This document shows, one piece after another, positions 1 to 8,612 of a stretch of 64,000 nt of DNA (the stretch's first letter is position 1; each line of letters opens with the position of its first letter). The stretch covers positions 5,111,501 through 5,175,500 of the forward strand of contig NC_019757.1 in assembly GCF_000317535.1 (NCBI RefSeq). The letters run 5' to 3'. This DNA is from Cylindrospermum stagnale PCC 7417. GTDB taxonomy: Bacteria; Cyanobacteriota; Cyanobacteriia; Cyanobacteriales; Nostocaceae. Position numbers and translations under genes: made by a program. The notes under the pieces are model-generated. The model did no database searches and was not told the DNA's origin. It saw only the letters and a list, made by a program, of their open reading frames with translations.

Positions 1-732
1 TTCCGGTGAGACTAACTCCCGCACTCTGTCATCCCGGATTTTGTGATAAATTGCCATCCGGTCAGCTTCTGGATATTGGTCTACTTTGTTAAACACAAGG
101 ATGATCGGTTTACCCGCTTCCCGCAACTGTCCAAGGGCCTCGTGTTCTATCTTTGTCATGTCACCAGTAATCACAAACAAAATTAAATCTGCCTGTTTTG
201 CCACCTGTTGGGCTAATGCTGAACGGGTTTCACCATCTACCTCGTCTAATCCAGGAGTGTCAATCAATTCCACCTGCGATTTACCAATGGCTGGTAGGGT
301 GACTCGTAAAGCACGTTCAGTTTTGCCAATCACCTCTTCACTAATACTCCAATTAACTCGTTGTTCAGCGCGGGTGACGCCATGCAAGGGCCCTGTTTCA
401 AACACCGATTGTCCAACTAAGGCATTGAGTAGGGAAGACTTACCACGTCCCACCATGCCAAACGCTGCAATCTGCACCACCATGCATTCTAATTTTCCCA
501 GCATAGATTCTAAATCAGCGATTTCCGCTTCCAAACCGGATTTTTCCTGGGGGGTGAGGTCGAGATTGCTAACCAAATTTCGCAGCGCCGTTTTTGCCTG
601 TTTGTAGTTGAGTTCTGTCTGAATGTCTTCAAAGGTGAAAATGGCGCTATCCAGTTCTTCTTCCCAGCTAAGAGAATCGGCTTCAGTGTTGGGTGAATCG
701 CTCTTATGGGGTTCGGGCAATGTTGAAGGCAT
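1..732 (-). CDS. GTPase of the dynamin/HSR1-like type, N-terminal part (runs off the window)
   Basis: The reading frame is open from an ATG at 732 to the window edge, giving 244 visible residues. The G1/P-loop GMVGRGKSS is at residues 92-100, DTPG at 158-161 and NKVD at 216-219, so this is a Ras-like P-loop GTPase. It follows an acidic, helical N-terminus of about 85 residues. Cyanobacterial proteins of this build often carry a DUF697 or membrane-associated C-terminal half. That part would lie outside the window, so the exact family cannot be settled. It is divergent from the small gene at 1048. Cellular role unknown. Confidence 0.8.
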   Translation of the reverse strand, partial: MPSTLPEPHKSDSPNTEADSLSWEEELDSAIFTFEDIQTELNYKQAKTALRNLVSNLDLTPQEKSGLEAEIADLESMLGKLECMVVQIAAFGMVGRGKSSLLNALVGQSVFETGPLHGVTRAEQRVNWSISEEVIGKTERALRVTLPAIGKSQVELIDTPGLDEVDGETRSALAQQVAKQADLILFVITGDMTKIEHEALGQLREAGKPIILVFNKVDQYPEADRMAIYHKIRDDRVRELVSPE

Positions 733-1047
733 ATCAATTTTGACGAGTAGATTGACCTCGTTTATAATCCTAGTTATTTTTACCAGGGGATTGAGGCGAT
801 GGGGAAAAAACCCACTGACTCATGACTAACATAACAACTTCATGAATGAGGTGATTCGCTAACCGCACGTTACAAGAATGCTCTCTTAACACTCCAAACA
901 TGAAGTTGGATTAATTTTTAGCACTCAGTACTGAAATGAGGTAAAATTTTAAGTGAATATACTTTATCGGGTTTATAGTTAGGTGATTGCACTGCCCAGT
1001 ATTCCGCCTAATCTCTAAGCCACGATTTAGCAAACAGGGTGAACAGC
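733..1047. other. Intergenic region, no gene seen
   Basis: This 315-base AT-rich spacer lies between the divergent GTPase and the small gene at 1048. I see no coding potential, clear promoter box or strong hairpin in it. Confidence 0.5.
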
Positions 1048-1311
1048 ATGACCGACATAGATGAGAGCTACGACATATATAGACCAACTACATCGCCTGA
1101 AGCTAAGATCATAGCAAAGCGGTTCAGTACTGCGATCAATGACTTCCGCTGGAGGTCTGATTATCTTAAGTTCTGTAAAGTTTTAGGCTATGAACCAACT
1201 GAATACACTAAGAAGGAATACAACAAATTTTTGCAGTTAGCTGAATCTTTGCATTACTTCGATCCTAAGTCCCTAGCTAAATTAATTGATGCCGGGGAAG
1301 GGAGGAAATAA
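1048..1311 (+). CDS. Small hypothetical protein, 87 aa
   Basis: No family is recognised. The protein is charged and mostly helical, with no signal peptide or membrane segment. It is rich in Lys, Tyr and acidic residues (for example the stretch EYTKKEYNKFLQLAESL). An in-frame GTG at 1039 would add three residues. I prefer the ATG at 1048 because the purine-rich AGGGTGA at 1036-1042 sits at ribosome-binding distance from it. A second ATG at 1315, preceded by GGGAGGAAATAA, opens only a 16-codon frame that ends at 1365, which could be the stub of a lost downstream partner gene. Confidence 0.5.
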   Translation: MTDIDESYDIYRPTTSPEAKIIAKRFSTAINDFRWRSDYLKFCKVLGYEPTEYTKKEYNKFLQLAESLHYFDPKSLAKLIDAGEGRK

Positions 1312-1419
1312 GCAATGGCGCAAAAATTTGACTGGGTAACTGTATTGTGCAGTATTTGCATCTGAAAGCTACCCATCAGAAGAGCCACGACTTTCACTCA
1401 AAATTAACTCAGGTAAAAA

Positions 1420-1453
1420 GCGATCGCCTCCGGCGGGTGCTCCGCGCCATCGC
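1420..1453 (+). repeat. HIP1-containing palindromic repeat, copy 1
   Basis: A 34-base unit begins GCGATCGC, has CTCCGGCGGG and GCTCCGCGC in the middle, and ends GCCATCGC, so the ends are near-inverted. It differs from copy 2 by a single base (T instead of C) and is of the dispersed GC-rich type found between cyanobacterial genes. Confidence 0.85.
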
Positions 1454-1473
1454 ATTTTCAACACTTCAGAAAA

Positions 1474-1507
1474 GCGATCGCCTCCGGCGGGCGCTCCGCG
1501 CCATCGC
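1474..1507 (+). repeat. HIP1-containing palindromic repeat, copy 2
   Basis: This is a second 34-base copy, 20 bases after the first, with the same GCGATCGC...GCCATCGC ends. It is followed by a T-run (1508-1513), so the pair could end transcription of the small gene upstream. Confidence 0.85.
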
Positions 1508-1561
1508 TTTTTTCCAAACTGAGATGATTTCAAAAGATTTTTAGATCGCTGAAAATCACTT

Positions 1562-2383
1562 ATGAAAGAATTAGATAAACTAAAAAACTTACTTCCTCAA
1601 GACTTAGAACAGAGAAAAAACTGGTATTCAAACGTAGCAGAAGCCTATAATAAAGTCAGACCACGATATCCAAAAGAACTCATTAATCGTGCTGTAGAAG
1701 TAGCCCAAATTCCTGCTGAAGCCGCCATTCTTGAGTTAGGCTGTGGACCCGGTATCGCAACTGTACCATTCGCTCAATTAGGCTTTTCTATCCTCTGTCT
1801 AGAACCCAGCAAAGAAGCTTGTAATTTAGCTAAACAAAATTGTGCAGCATATCCAAAAGTAGAGATTCAGCAAACCACCTTTGAAGAATGGAAATTAGAA
1901 ACAGGAAGATTTAACGCAGTTTTAGCAGCAACCTCCTTTCATTGGATAAATCCTGATATTGGTTGTGCAAAAGCTGCTGATGCTTTACAGGCAAATGGTT
2001 CATTGATTTTGCTGTGGAATATGACACCACAACCTCATTATGAAGTATACGAAAATTTACATGAAGTTTATAAAATTCATGCTCCATCATTAGCGCCATA
2101 TGAAGATATAAAAAAGCAAGCAGAGATAGCCAAATCTTTAGGACAAAAAGCCATTGACTCAGAACGATTTAAAGACTTAGCTTTTGAGCAAATTGCCTGT
2201 CAACTCACTTATAGTGCTGATAATTATTTGCTCCTTTTAAGCACTCTCACACCATACTTAAAAATAGATGCGCTGATTAGGGATGCTTTATTTGCAGATT
2301 TGCGGGAAAAGATTGAGCAAAACTACGGGGGAAGCCTTCAGATAAACTACCTCTCGGCTTTTCAGGTTGCTAAAAAGGTCTAA
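1562..2383 (+). CDS. Class I SAM-dependent methyltransferase
   Basis: At 273 aa the length fits small-molecule methyltransferases of the Methyltransf_11/25 type. Motif I is ILELGCGPG (56-64), followed by an acidic end of strand 2 (CLEPSKEA) and a strand-4 region with FNAVLAATSFHWI. The N-terminal YNKVRPRYP resembles the YDxxRPxYP seen in many of these enzymes. The substrate cannot be read from the sequence. It stands alone after the GCGATCGC repeats and is convergent with the restriction-modification gene. Confidence 0.85.
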   Translation: MKELDKLKNLLPQDLEQRKNWYSNVAEAYNKVRPRYPKELINRAVEVAQIPAEAAILELGCGPGIATVPFAQLGFSILCLEPSKEACNLAKQNCAAYPKVEIQQTTFEEWKLETGRFNAVLAATSFHWINPDIGCAKAADALQANGSLILLWNMTPQPHYEVYENLHEVYKIHAPSLAPYEDIKKQAEIAKSLGQKAIDSERFKDLAFEQIACQLTYSADNYLLLLSTLTPYLKIDALIRDALFADLREKIEQNYGGSLQINYLSAFQVAKKV

Positions 2384-2445
2384 GTAAGTCGATTTTTCAG
2401 TTCTGTGGATAATCGCTGATGGCAATAGGAAAAGATTGGGACAAG

Positions 2446-4971
2446 CTAGTAGGGTCCTAGAAATCTTTCACCATTAAAATGAATCATGTGTGAGGGGTCA
2501 CTAGCTATCCAAACTTCCGTTTCCCATGCTATTTGATGTATAAATTTCAACAAAATACTGCGATCCGGAAAAGATGTCACAAAAACTAGCCCAGCAGTAG
2601 AATTACCAAAAAGAGATTTCAATTCATTTTGACGTTGTACATTGATTGGGCCATTACTAGATACTGCCTCGACAATTACTAACCAATTCTTTGCAGTGTA
2701 GTGAATAATTATATCCGGAATTTTTTGAGCTTGAGTTAGAGTTATTCCTAGCGATAACAATGCATTCGTGTCACAATACCCATATTTAGAACCAGCATCA
2801 CCTAAATACAAAATATCTCCCCCAGGCGTAAATCTAGGACAAAACTCATCAATGACTTTTTTAATTAATATATTTTGTCCACCAGCAGTAATCTTAATAT
2901 CAAGTTTATTAGAGATTTTGATAGGTATCATTTGCATCTCACGATGCTGGGCATAACGAGCCTTAAGTGTTTCAATAGAAACGAGATAATCTCGTAAATT
3001 CGTATTCCACTGCTCAGTTTCATAAGTTTGAAGTAAAGCAAGAATTGCAGATTCAATCTGATAAACTGTCTTCGGACTATTTGGCGGTCTATCTGGTTTG
3101 TCTGGATTCTTGCCTAAAATTCCGGCATTTACAAAAGCAGCTACAGTCTCGTCTCTTATGGTTTCACGAGTGTTAGGTTTATAGATTCGCCCATAATTTT
3201 CAGCAATAAATTTCATTACCGGAGTAATGCCTCGCATAGGAGCCTTTGCATCTGCCCATGAGTCCGCAGTTCTAAGGTCTAAAAAGGACAACAGTACCAG
3301 AGCCGACCGCTCATTATATTGCTCACGAGGTAGACCTAAATCCTTAATGATTGCTAGTGCTTCGTCAATCCGCTTAGTTGTCTTTATAGGATCAAATTCA
3401 GTTGAGTTGATAGGCATACTAAAAAGCTCTTCAATGTAACTATCAATTTTATCTTGACCTATCAGTCCTGACGCACATTTTTCGCCAAGAACCTCTAATT
3501 GAGCACTGTTAGGATACTTTAAACTTCTTAAGTCTGTGCTGTTAACTTGAGTATGTCCATTGAATTGACGAAAATACTTGTCAAACAAGGTAGAATTTAA
3601 AAATGCAGCTAGTCCCCAAGCAAGTTTTTTAGACAAACCAGCACCATTGCAATGATAATAGTTGAGATGATTTTCAAAGCCAATCTTCGGCTGTGGATAC
3701 TGATTTGGGTCAAAAACTGCTGCTAGAATTCTTCTGTGTTCTTCTTTGGCCGTGAATCGCTTTGTCAGAACATAAATACCTGATGGTAACAGTAAATTTT
3801 CTGTTTCTGGACAGGCAACAATAGCGTTTGGCTTTTTATAATTTAGTTTTGGCCAAATAATAGAGCGATTGACTAAATGACCAGGGTAAAGTAGAGGTAC
3901 TGTATCTTTTTCTGGAAAATCTCTGAGAAATTTAGTTGTACGAAAATCAACAACTTTACCAGTAGATACTGTTAAACCAAGATCCTCCAGAGAGCAGGTG
4001 AGTGTCATCATTCGTTTAGCTATCTGCTGATCAAGGCTATTTGTCACAATGCGAATATACAAATTTGGATCATTCGGTTGAACTAACTGAGAATGATTAA
4101 TTCGATGAACAGTTGGAACTTTATCTTCAGGCCCCACGCTGGAGATGATTTCTACCTCTGCGTCATCATTTTTCGCTTTTACAACATGAAATATAATGTT
4201 TTCTTGGAGAACACTGTTATCTTTAAAAGCCTGATTGCGTGATTCAAAAATATGAATTTTTTGAAAGTGCATAGTCTCCAGAAAAGTTTTTCTGAAATTC
4301 CTAAAGTAGGAGCCATTACAAAAACTGCGTGGCGTAATAGCCACTAATTGCCCATTTGGAGCCAGTAACCGACTAGCAAGCCAGATAAATGCAGTGTAGA
4401 GGTTAGATGTTTCTATTTTGATTCGACTCAATATTTTTCGATATTCTGATTTGCTTTGAATTTTTCGATAAGGGGGATTGAGGATTACACAATCAAACTC
4501 CTGCAAAGGAGAGGAGAATAATCCACATTCCAGTATATTTACCCCTACTTCAATGAAATCCTCTTGAAGAACATTTGCGGTAAAATGAATACCAGCCTTT
4601 TTACACTCAGACTCACACATCTTGATAGTGTCACGAAGATACTTTATCAGACTAGAGTCAATTTCGTAGGCAGTAATAGATAAATACTTAGGTTTTTTTT
4701 CTAGCTGGCATACTCGCCACACAAAAGCTGCCGACAGTGAGCCAATTCCAGCACCAGCATCTAAAAGACGTATAGAAGAAAGTGATACATCAAACATTAA
4801 AGCAAGTAAGCAAGCAGTTGGTACAGGAGTCAGAAATTGCCCCATCGTTATCTGCTGTGTAGAATTGAGCCGGCTCGTTGCCTCTACTCGTAATAAATCT
4901 ACACGTTCAATAAGTGATGTCTGAGTATGTTGTGTAAGTTGGTGCGTCTGTTCAAAATCAACTTGTTTCAC
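2446..4971 (-). CDS. Single-chain restriction-modification protein: N6-adenine methyltransferase fused to BsuBI/PstI-type endonuclease
   Basis: The protein has 841 aa. SAM motif I DAGAGIG is at 71-77 and the catalytic motif CVILNPPY is near residue 165, the order of gamma-class adenine-N6 methyltransferases such as M.PstI and Eco57I-type enzymes. A target-recognition region follows. The last ~190 residues match the BsuBI/PstI endonuclease family: WLVIVEAVSSNGPI, then GLVFVTSFPDRS, and the ending IAWETEVWIASDPSHMIHFNGERFLGPY-type block. In the prototypes R and M are separate proteins; here one chain carries both. That family cuts CTGCAG, but the specificity of this protein is inference. No separate subunit gene lies beside it. 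Confidence 0.88.
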   Translation of the reverse strand: MKQVDFEQTHQLTQHTQTSLIERVDLLRVEATSRLNSTQQITMGQFLTPVPTACLLALMFDVSLSSIRLLDAGAGIGSLSAAFVWRVCQLEKKPKYLSITAYEIDSSLIKYLRDTIKMCESECKKAGIHFTANVLQEDFIEVGVNILECGLFSSPLQEFDCVILNPPYRKIQSKSEYRKILSRIKIETSNLYTAFIWLASRLLAPNGQLVAITPRSFCNGSYFRNFRKTFLETMHFQKIHIFESRNQAFKDNSVLQENIIFHVVKAKNDDAEVEIISSVGPEDKVPTVHRINHSQLVQPNDPNLYIRIVTNSLDQQIAKRMMTLTCSLEDLGLTVSTGKVVDFRTTKFLRDFPEKDTVPLLYPGHLVNRSIIWPKLNYKKPNAIVACPETENLLLPSGIYVLTKRFTAKEEHRRILAAVFDPNQYPQPKIGFENHLNYYHCNGAGLSKKLAWGLAAFLNSTLFDKYFRQFNGHTQVNSTDLRSLKYPNSAQLEVLGEKCASGLIGQDKIDSYIEELFSMPINSTEFDPIKTTKRIDEALAIIKDLGLPREQYNERSALVLLSFLDLRTADSWADAKAPMRGITPVMKFIAENYGRIYKPNTRETIRDETVAAFVNAGILGKNPDKPDRPPNSPKTVYQIESAILALLQTYETEQWNTNLRDYLVSIETLKARYAQHREMQMIPIKISNKLDIKITAGGQNILIKKVIDEFCPRFTPGGDILYLGDAGSKYGYCDTNALLSLGITLTQAQKIPDIIIHYTAKNWLVIVEAVSSNGPINVQRQNELKSLFGNSTAGLVFVTSFPDRSILLKFIHQIAWETEVWIASDPSHMIHFNGERFLGPY

Positions 4972-5298
4972 TACTTTACTCCTTTATGAAAAGTGGTACA
5001 TAAACTGCACAGAGAATATTACGCTATCGCATCTGATGTACTCAATTACATTGACCACTTTTCTCAAAGGCATTTCCGGCTTATGCACGCACTAAAACCT
5101 TACGGGTTAGCTTGTTGATCGCACTCAAGAAAAGCGATTTGCACCAAAGGACCATCGCGATCGCCTGACTCAGTCCAGCCAGTGATAACGAGAAGCACCT
5201 CCTCAGCACCCTTTACCCCCTTGATAGACAAGGTGTGACATAAAAAGTAGTACAGTGAAAAATGCATCTAGTAGCGTTAGGACTCGACTAAATCACCT
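4972..5298. other. Intergenic region with a HIP1 site, no gene seen
   Basis: This 327-base spacer separates the divergent restriction-modification gene and tpiA. It holds a GCGATCGC-type site near 5156-5164 and probably both promoters. No convincing ORF or terminator is present. Confidence 0.5.
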
Positions 5299-6024
5299 GT
5301 GCGGAAAATCGTTATTGCCGGTAACTGGAAAATGTTCAAAACCCAGGCAGAATCCGAAGACTTCTTACGCGGATTTTTGCCCCACTTGGAGGATACGCCC
5401 TCAGAGCGAGAAGTGGTACTGTGCCCTCCCTTCACTGACTTAAGCGTAATATCCAAGTATTTGCATGGTAGCCGTATCCAATTAGGGGCGCAAAACGTCC
5501 ACTGGGAAGAATATGGAGCCTACACAGGTGAAATTTCCGCTCCCATGCTGACAGAAGTTGGTGTGCGCTTTGTGATTGTCGGTCATAGCGAACGACGGCA
5601 ATTTTTTGGAGAAACAGACGCCACCGTTAATCTGCGCCTAAAAGCGGCTCAAAAGCATGGACTGACACCGATTCTCTGTGTAGGCGAAACTAAACAACAA
5701 CGAGATGCGGGGGAGACAGAAAAGCTGATTTTCGCCCAATTAGAAAAAGACTTAGTAGACGTTGATCAGTATAACTTGGTCATCGCTTACGAACCAATTT
5801 GGGCGATTGGCACCGGTGACACTTGTGAATCAAAAGAAGCGAATCGGGTAATTGGCTTAATTCGCAGCCAGTTGAATAATCCCAATGTGTCGATTCAATA
5901 CGGTGGCTCAGTCAAGCCAAATAATATTGATGAGATCATGGCTCAACCAGAAATTGATGGTGCCCTAGTGGGAGGAGCGAGTTTAGAACCTGATAGTTTT
6001 GCCAGAATCGTGAATTTTCACTAA
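5299..6024 (+). CDS. tpiA: Triosephosphate isomerase
   Basis: This glycolytic and Calvin-cycle enzyme interconverts dihydroxyacetone phosphate and glyceraldehyde 3-phosphate in the cytosol. The 241-aa protein has the catalytic Lys in GNWKM (residue 11), the His in IVGHSERR and the Glu in [10 protein letters not shown]. The phosphate-binding QYGGSVKP and GALVGGASL segments are near the C-terminus. The start is a GTG, since family members begin [12 protein letters not shown] and no ATG fits. folP follows in the same direction after about 110 bases and may be cotranscribed. Confidence 0.97.
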   Translation: MRKIVIAGNWKMFKTQAESEDFLRGFLPHLEDTPSEREVVLCPPFTDLSVISKYLHGSRIQLGAQNVHWEEYGAYTGEISAPMLTEVGVRFVIVGHSERRQFFGETDATVNLRLKAAQKHGLTPILCVGETKQQRDAGETEKLIFAQLEKDLVDVDQYNLVIAYEPIWAIGTGDTCESKEANRVIGLIRSQLNNPNVSIQYGGSVKPNNIDEIMAQPEIDGALVGGASLEPDSFARIVNFH

Positions 6025-6132
6025 AAAACGATTTACAACCTTTAATCAAGTCGCCCTCCTCGCCGGCGGGGAGGGGTGCTTCAATTGATTAGCAACGCCA
6101 ACCCCCAGTAACAAGTTTTAATCACTTTCTTT

Positions 6133-6993
6133 ATGTCAAACAACTTAATCATTCGGGGACGCTGTTTCCAGTGGGGACAGCGCACCTATTTGATGGGCAT
6201 TTTAAATGTGACGCCCGATAGCTTTAGTGATGGCGGCGATTTTAACACTACCTCTGCGGCTGTAGCACAGGCCCAAGCGATGGTAGAGAGGGGCGCTGAC
6301 ATTATTGATGTCGGTGGTCAATCAACTCGGCCAGGGGCAAAAGAAATAACTATTGAAGAAGAACTTGACCGAGTGCTGTCGGTATTGCATTCGCTACGAC
6401 CAAAAATTTCCGTCCCGATTTCTGTAGATACAACCAGGGCATCTGTAGCCAAGGCAGCTGTAGAAGCTGGGGCGGATATGGTGAATGATATTTCTGGCGG
6501 CACATTTGACTCAGAAATGTTGCCTGTAGTAGCCAAGCTTGGTGTGCCGATCGCATTAATGCATATCCGAGGAAAACCCCAAACAATGCAGCAACATACT
6601 GATTATCAGGATTTGATGGGGGAGATTTATAGTTTTTTGTCCCAGCAAATTACCGCTGCCATTGCTGCGGGCATTGACCAGGAAAAAATTATTATTGACC
6701 CTGGTATTGGCTTTGCGAAGAACTATGAGCAAAATTTAGAAATTTTTCGCCGCTTGTCATTTTTGCGATCGCTAAACTGCCCGATCTTGGTAGGAGCATC
6801 CCGCAAAAGTTTCATAGGCCGCATTTTAAATCAACCAGACCCCAAAGCACGAGTCTGGGGAACAGCAGCGGCCTGTAGTGCGGCCATTTTTAATGGTGCT
6901 GATATCCTCCGAGTTCACGATGTTCAGCAAATGCGCGATGTGTCGCTGGTTGCTGATGCACTATACCGACAACCAGCACCGCCTGACACTTAG
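6133..6993 (+). CDS. folP: Dihydropteroate synthase
   Basis: This folate-pathway enzyme joins 6-hydroxymethyl-dihydropterin diphosphate and p-aminobenzoate. It has 286 aa, with the signature GILNVTPDSFSDGG near residues 23-36, DVGGQSTRPGA next, VNDISGG in the middle, and DPGIGFAKN and GASRKSF later. All the loops expected to bind pterin and pABA are present. It lies just after tpiA. Its stop overlaps by four bases the stop end of the convergent stomatin-like gene. Confidence 0.97.
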   Translation: MSNNLIIRGRCFQWGQRTYLMGILNVTPDSFSDGGDFNTTSAAVAQAQAMVERGADIIDVGGQSTRPGAKEITIEEELDRVLSVLHSLRPKISVPISVDTTRASVAKAAVEAGADMVNDISGGTFDSEMLPVVAKLGVPIALMHIRGKPQTMQQHTDYQDLMGEIYSFLSQQITAAIAAGIDQEKIIIDPGIGFAKNYEQNLEIFRRLSFLRSLNCPILVGASRKSFIGRILNQPDPKARVWGTAAACSAAIFNGADILRVHDVQQMRDVSLVADALYRQPAPPDT

Positions 6994-7832
6994 TTAGCAC
7001 CGTTTTCGGTGTTTTTACTATTACCTTCAGCATTTACAGACTCCGCAATCAGTTCCTGAAACATTTCAGATGAGTTGGCAGGGTCTACAAAGACAATTTT
7101 GGCATTATTGCTCTCACCAAGTTTTTGGCTAGCCTCTACGTAATTTTGAGCAACAAGATACCGCAAAATATCCTTAGTTTCCGGATGCGTTCGTAAAGCT
7201 TCGGCAATTATCTGTACTGAGGTTCTAGTTGATTCTGCTCTCTTAATCGCCGCTATATTATCCCCTTCTGCTTCTGTAATTACTGCCCGTTTTTTAATTA
7301 CAGCAGCTCGCTCCTCTTCCATTGACTTCCGCACACTCTCAGGCGGTGTAATTCTCTGAATATCTAACCGGATAATATGTACTCCCCAATCTGCTGTTGT
7401 GTCATTCAACTGGTCTAAGATGGCTTTGTCCATATCAGATCGGGAGAGATTGGTTTCCTCTACTGTGTTCCGAGCGATGATTTCCCGGAGTGTAGTTGTA
7501 GCTAATTGTGACAGTGCGCCTTGCAGATCGTCAATAGCGTAAAAGCTTTTCTCGATATCTCTGATCCGCCAGAAGAGGACAGCATCAACTTCCAAGTAGA
7601 TATTATCTTTAGTGATCACATTCTGAGGCTTGATGTCAACAAACTGCTCTCGCGTTGTATCCTCCATCACAATCTGATCGACGAAGGGAACAATGAAGTT
7701 CAGTCCAGGTTTAAGTTTGCGATGAAATCGCCCTAAGCGTTCCACTAAGGCTTCATTACCTTGATTAATCAGTTTTGCAGATCCTAATGCATAACCTATC
7801 AGCACTAAGACTATAAAAATGATTGGCTCCAT
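6990..7832 (-). CDS. SPFH/Band 7 (stomatin-like) membrane protein
   Basis: The 280-aa protein has one N-terminal membrane segment (residues 3-18) followed by the band-7 domain, including LVERLGRFHRKLKPGLNFIVPFVD and the helical C-terminal part with SMEEERAAVIKKRAVITEAEG. This matches bacterial stomatin-like proteins (HflC/YbbK group). These form membrane-bound oligomers in bacterial microdomains, often with an NfeD or protease partner. No such partner lies beside it here. It is convergent with folP. Confidence 0.9.
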   Translation of the reverse strand: MEPIIFIVLVLIGYALGSAKLINQGNEALVERLGRFHRKLKPGLNFIVPFVDQIVMEDTTREQFVDIKPQNVITKDNIYLEVDAVLFWRIRDIEKSFYAIDDLQGALSQLATTTLREIIARNTVEETNLSRSDMDKAILDQLNDTTADWGVHIIRLDIQRITPPESVRKSMEEERAAVIKKRAVITEAEGDNIAAIKRAESTRTSVQIIAEALRTHPETKDILRYLVAQNYVEASQKLGESNNAKIVFVDPANSSEMFQELIAESVNAEGNSKNTENGAN

Positions 7833-8303
7833 ATATGCTCCTATTTAGCTTTTGGGAGAATTTAGCATAAAGCACATGGTACTAGCTTGTCCTACCTTTA
7901 AGTCTAATATTTTGAGGAAAGTGATTTTATGAACATCAGCGGCAATGTTTGGTGATCAGCCGTTGCAAGTCTGACACCTATTCTGCAAGCAGAACAATTT
8001 ACCGAAATGCGATCGCGCAAAGCGCACTTGGTGGAGTAGGCGATCGCGCGGAGCGCAGTGCAGTCGGCGATCGCAATTAAAGCACGTTGATCACACGCTG
8101 GCAAGGACTGCTGACGCCAAGGCCAAGTCCAACACCAACCCTAACGAGTGTCGCAGGCATAACCTAACGCCTCAAAATCTTGTATGTGTGGGGTTTTCAA
8201 CCCATATCATACATCTGTTAGCTTTTTTGAGGAAATTTGCCTAAAACCCTGTCAAACATGTCCATAATGTCGACATCAACACAAAAAAACACTCAATGTC
8301 AGG
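7833..8303. other. Intergenic region with clustered HIP1-type repeats
   Basis: This 471-base spacer has three GCGATCGC-type palindromes within about 70 bases (8010-8077). Between them are GCGCAAAGCGCAC and GCGCGGAGCGCAGTG, the kind of imperfect GC-rich arms seen at 1420-1507. No gene is visible. Downstream it meets the remnant transposon gene at 8304. Confidence 0.6.
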
Positions 8304-8606
8304 ATGCATGAGTGTGGTGTTTGTGGATCTGTGCAGGACAGAGATATTGCTGTTGCTGTTCGCCAAACGTGGCGCGAATGCGCCATAGTTATGCTTCTAG
8401 TAGCTAAAGGCACTCTACCAGGGTTGGGAACAAACCGGGATGAAGTCCGGTTTGCTAACGTAGACTTTGATGTTGCTGGCTCTACTTCACACAACCGGAA
8501 AATTGCGGCTAGCACGAAGCCACTAAAACAAATAAAGCTTCAAAAATCCAATCCTACTGCTCTGGTTGTAGAAACCCGGACATCAACCAAAGGTAGGCTT
8601 GGGTAG
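8304..8606 (+). pseudogene. Remnant of a TnpB-type (IS200/IS605, IS891-like) protein, C-terminal end
   Basis: The frame from 8304 encodes CGVCGSVQDRDIAVAV near its start. This resembles the second half of the TnpB zinc ribbon (CxxC) plus the last RuvC motif (DRDxxAA). It is followed by the low-complexity, Lys- and Ser-rich tail typical of these proteins. The remaining ~280 residues, including the other RuvC motifs, are absent, because upstream DNA is noncoding repeat. I therefore call it a 5'-truncated remnant. Identification rests on one short motif and is moderate. Confidence 0.45.
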
Positions 8607-8612
8607 TTCATA

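Noticed and set aside
1347-1544. 65-codon frame after the small gene at 1048
   Set aside because: It mostly translates the two HIP1-type palindromic repeats; the protein is a repeat artefact.
8276-8515. Minus-strand 79-codon frame opposite the TnpB remnant
   Set aside because: Antisense shadow; the plus strand shows the CxxC and DRDIA motif while this frame shows nothing.
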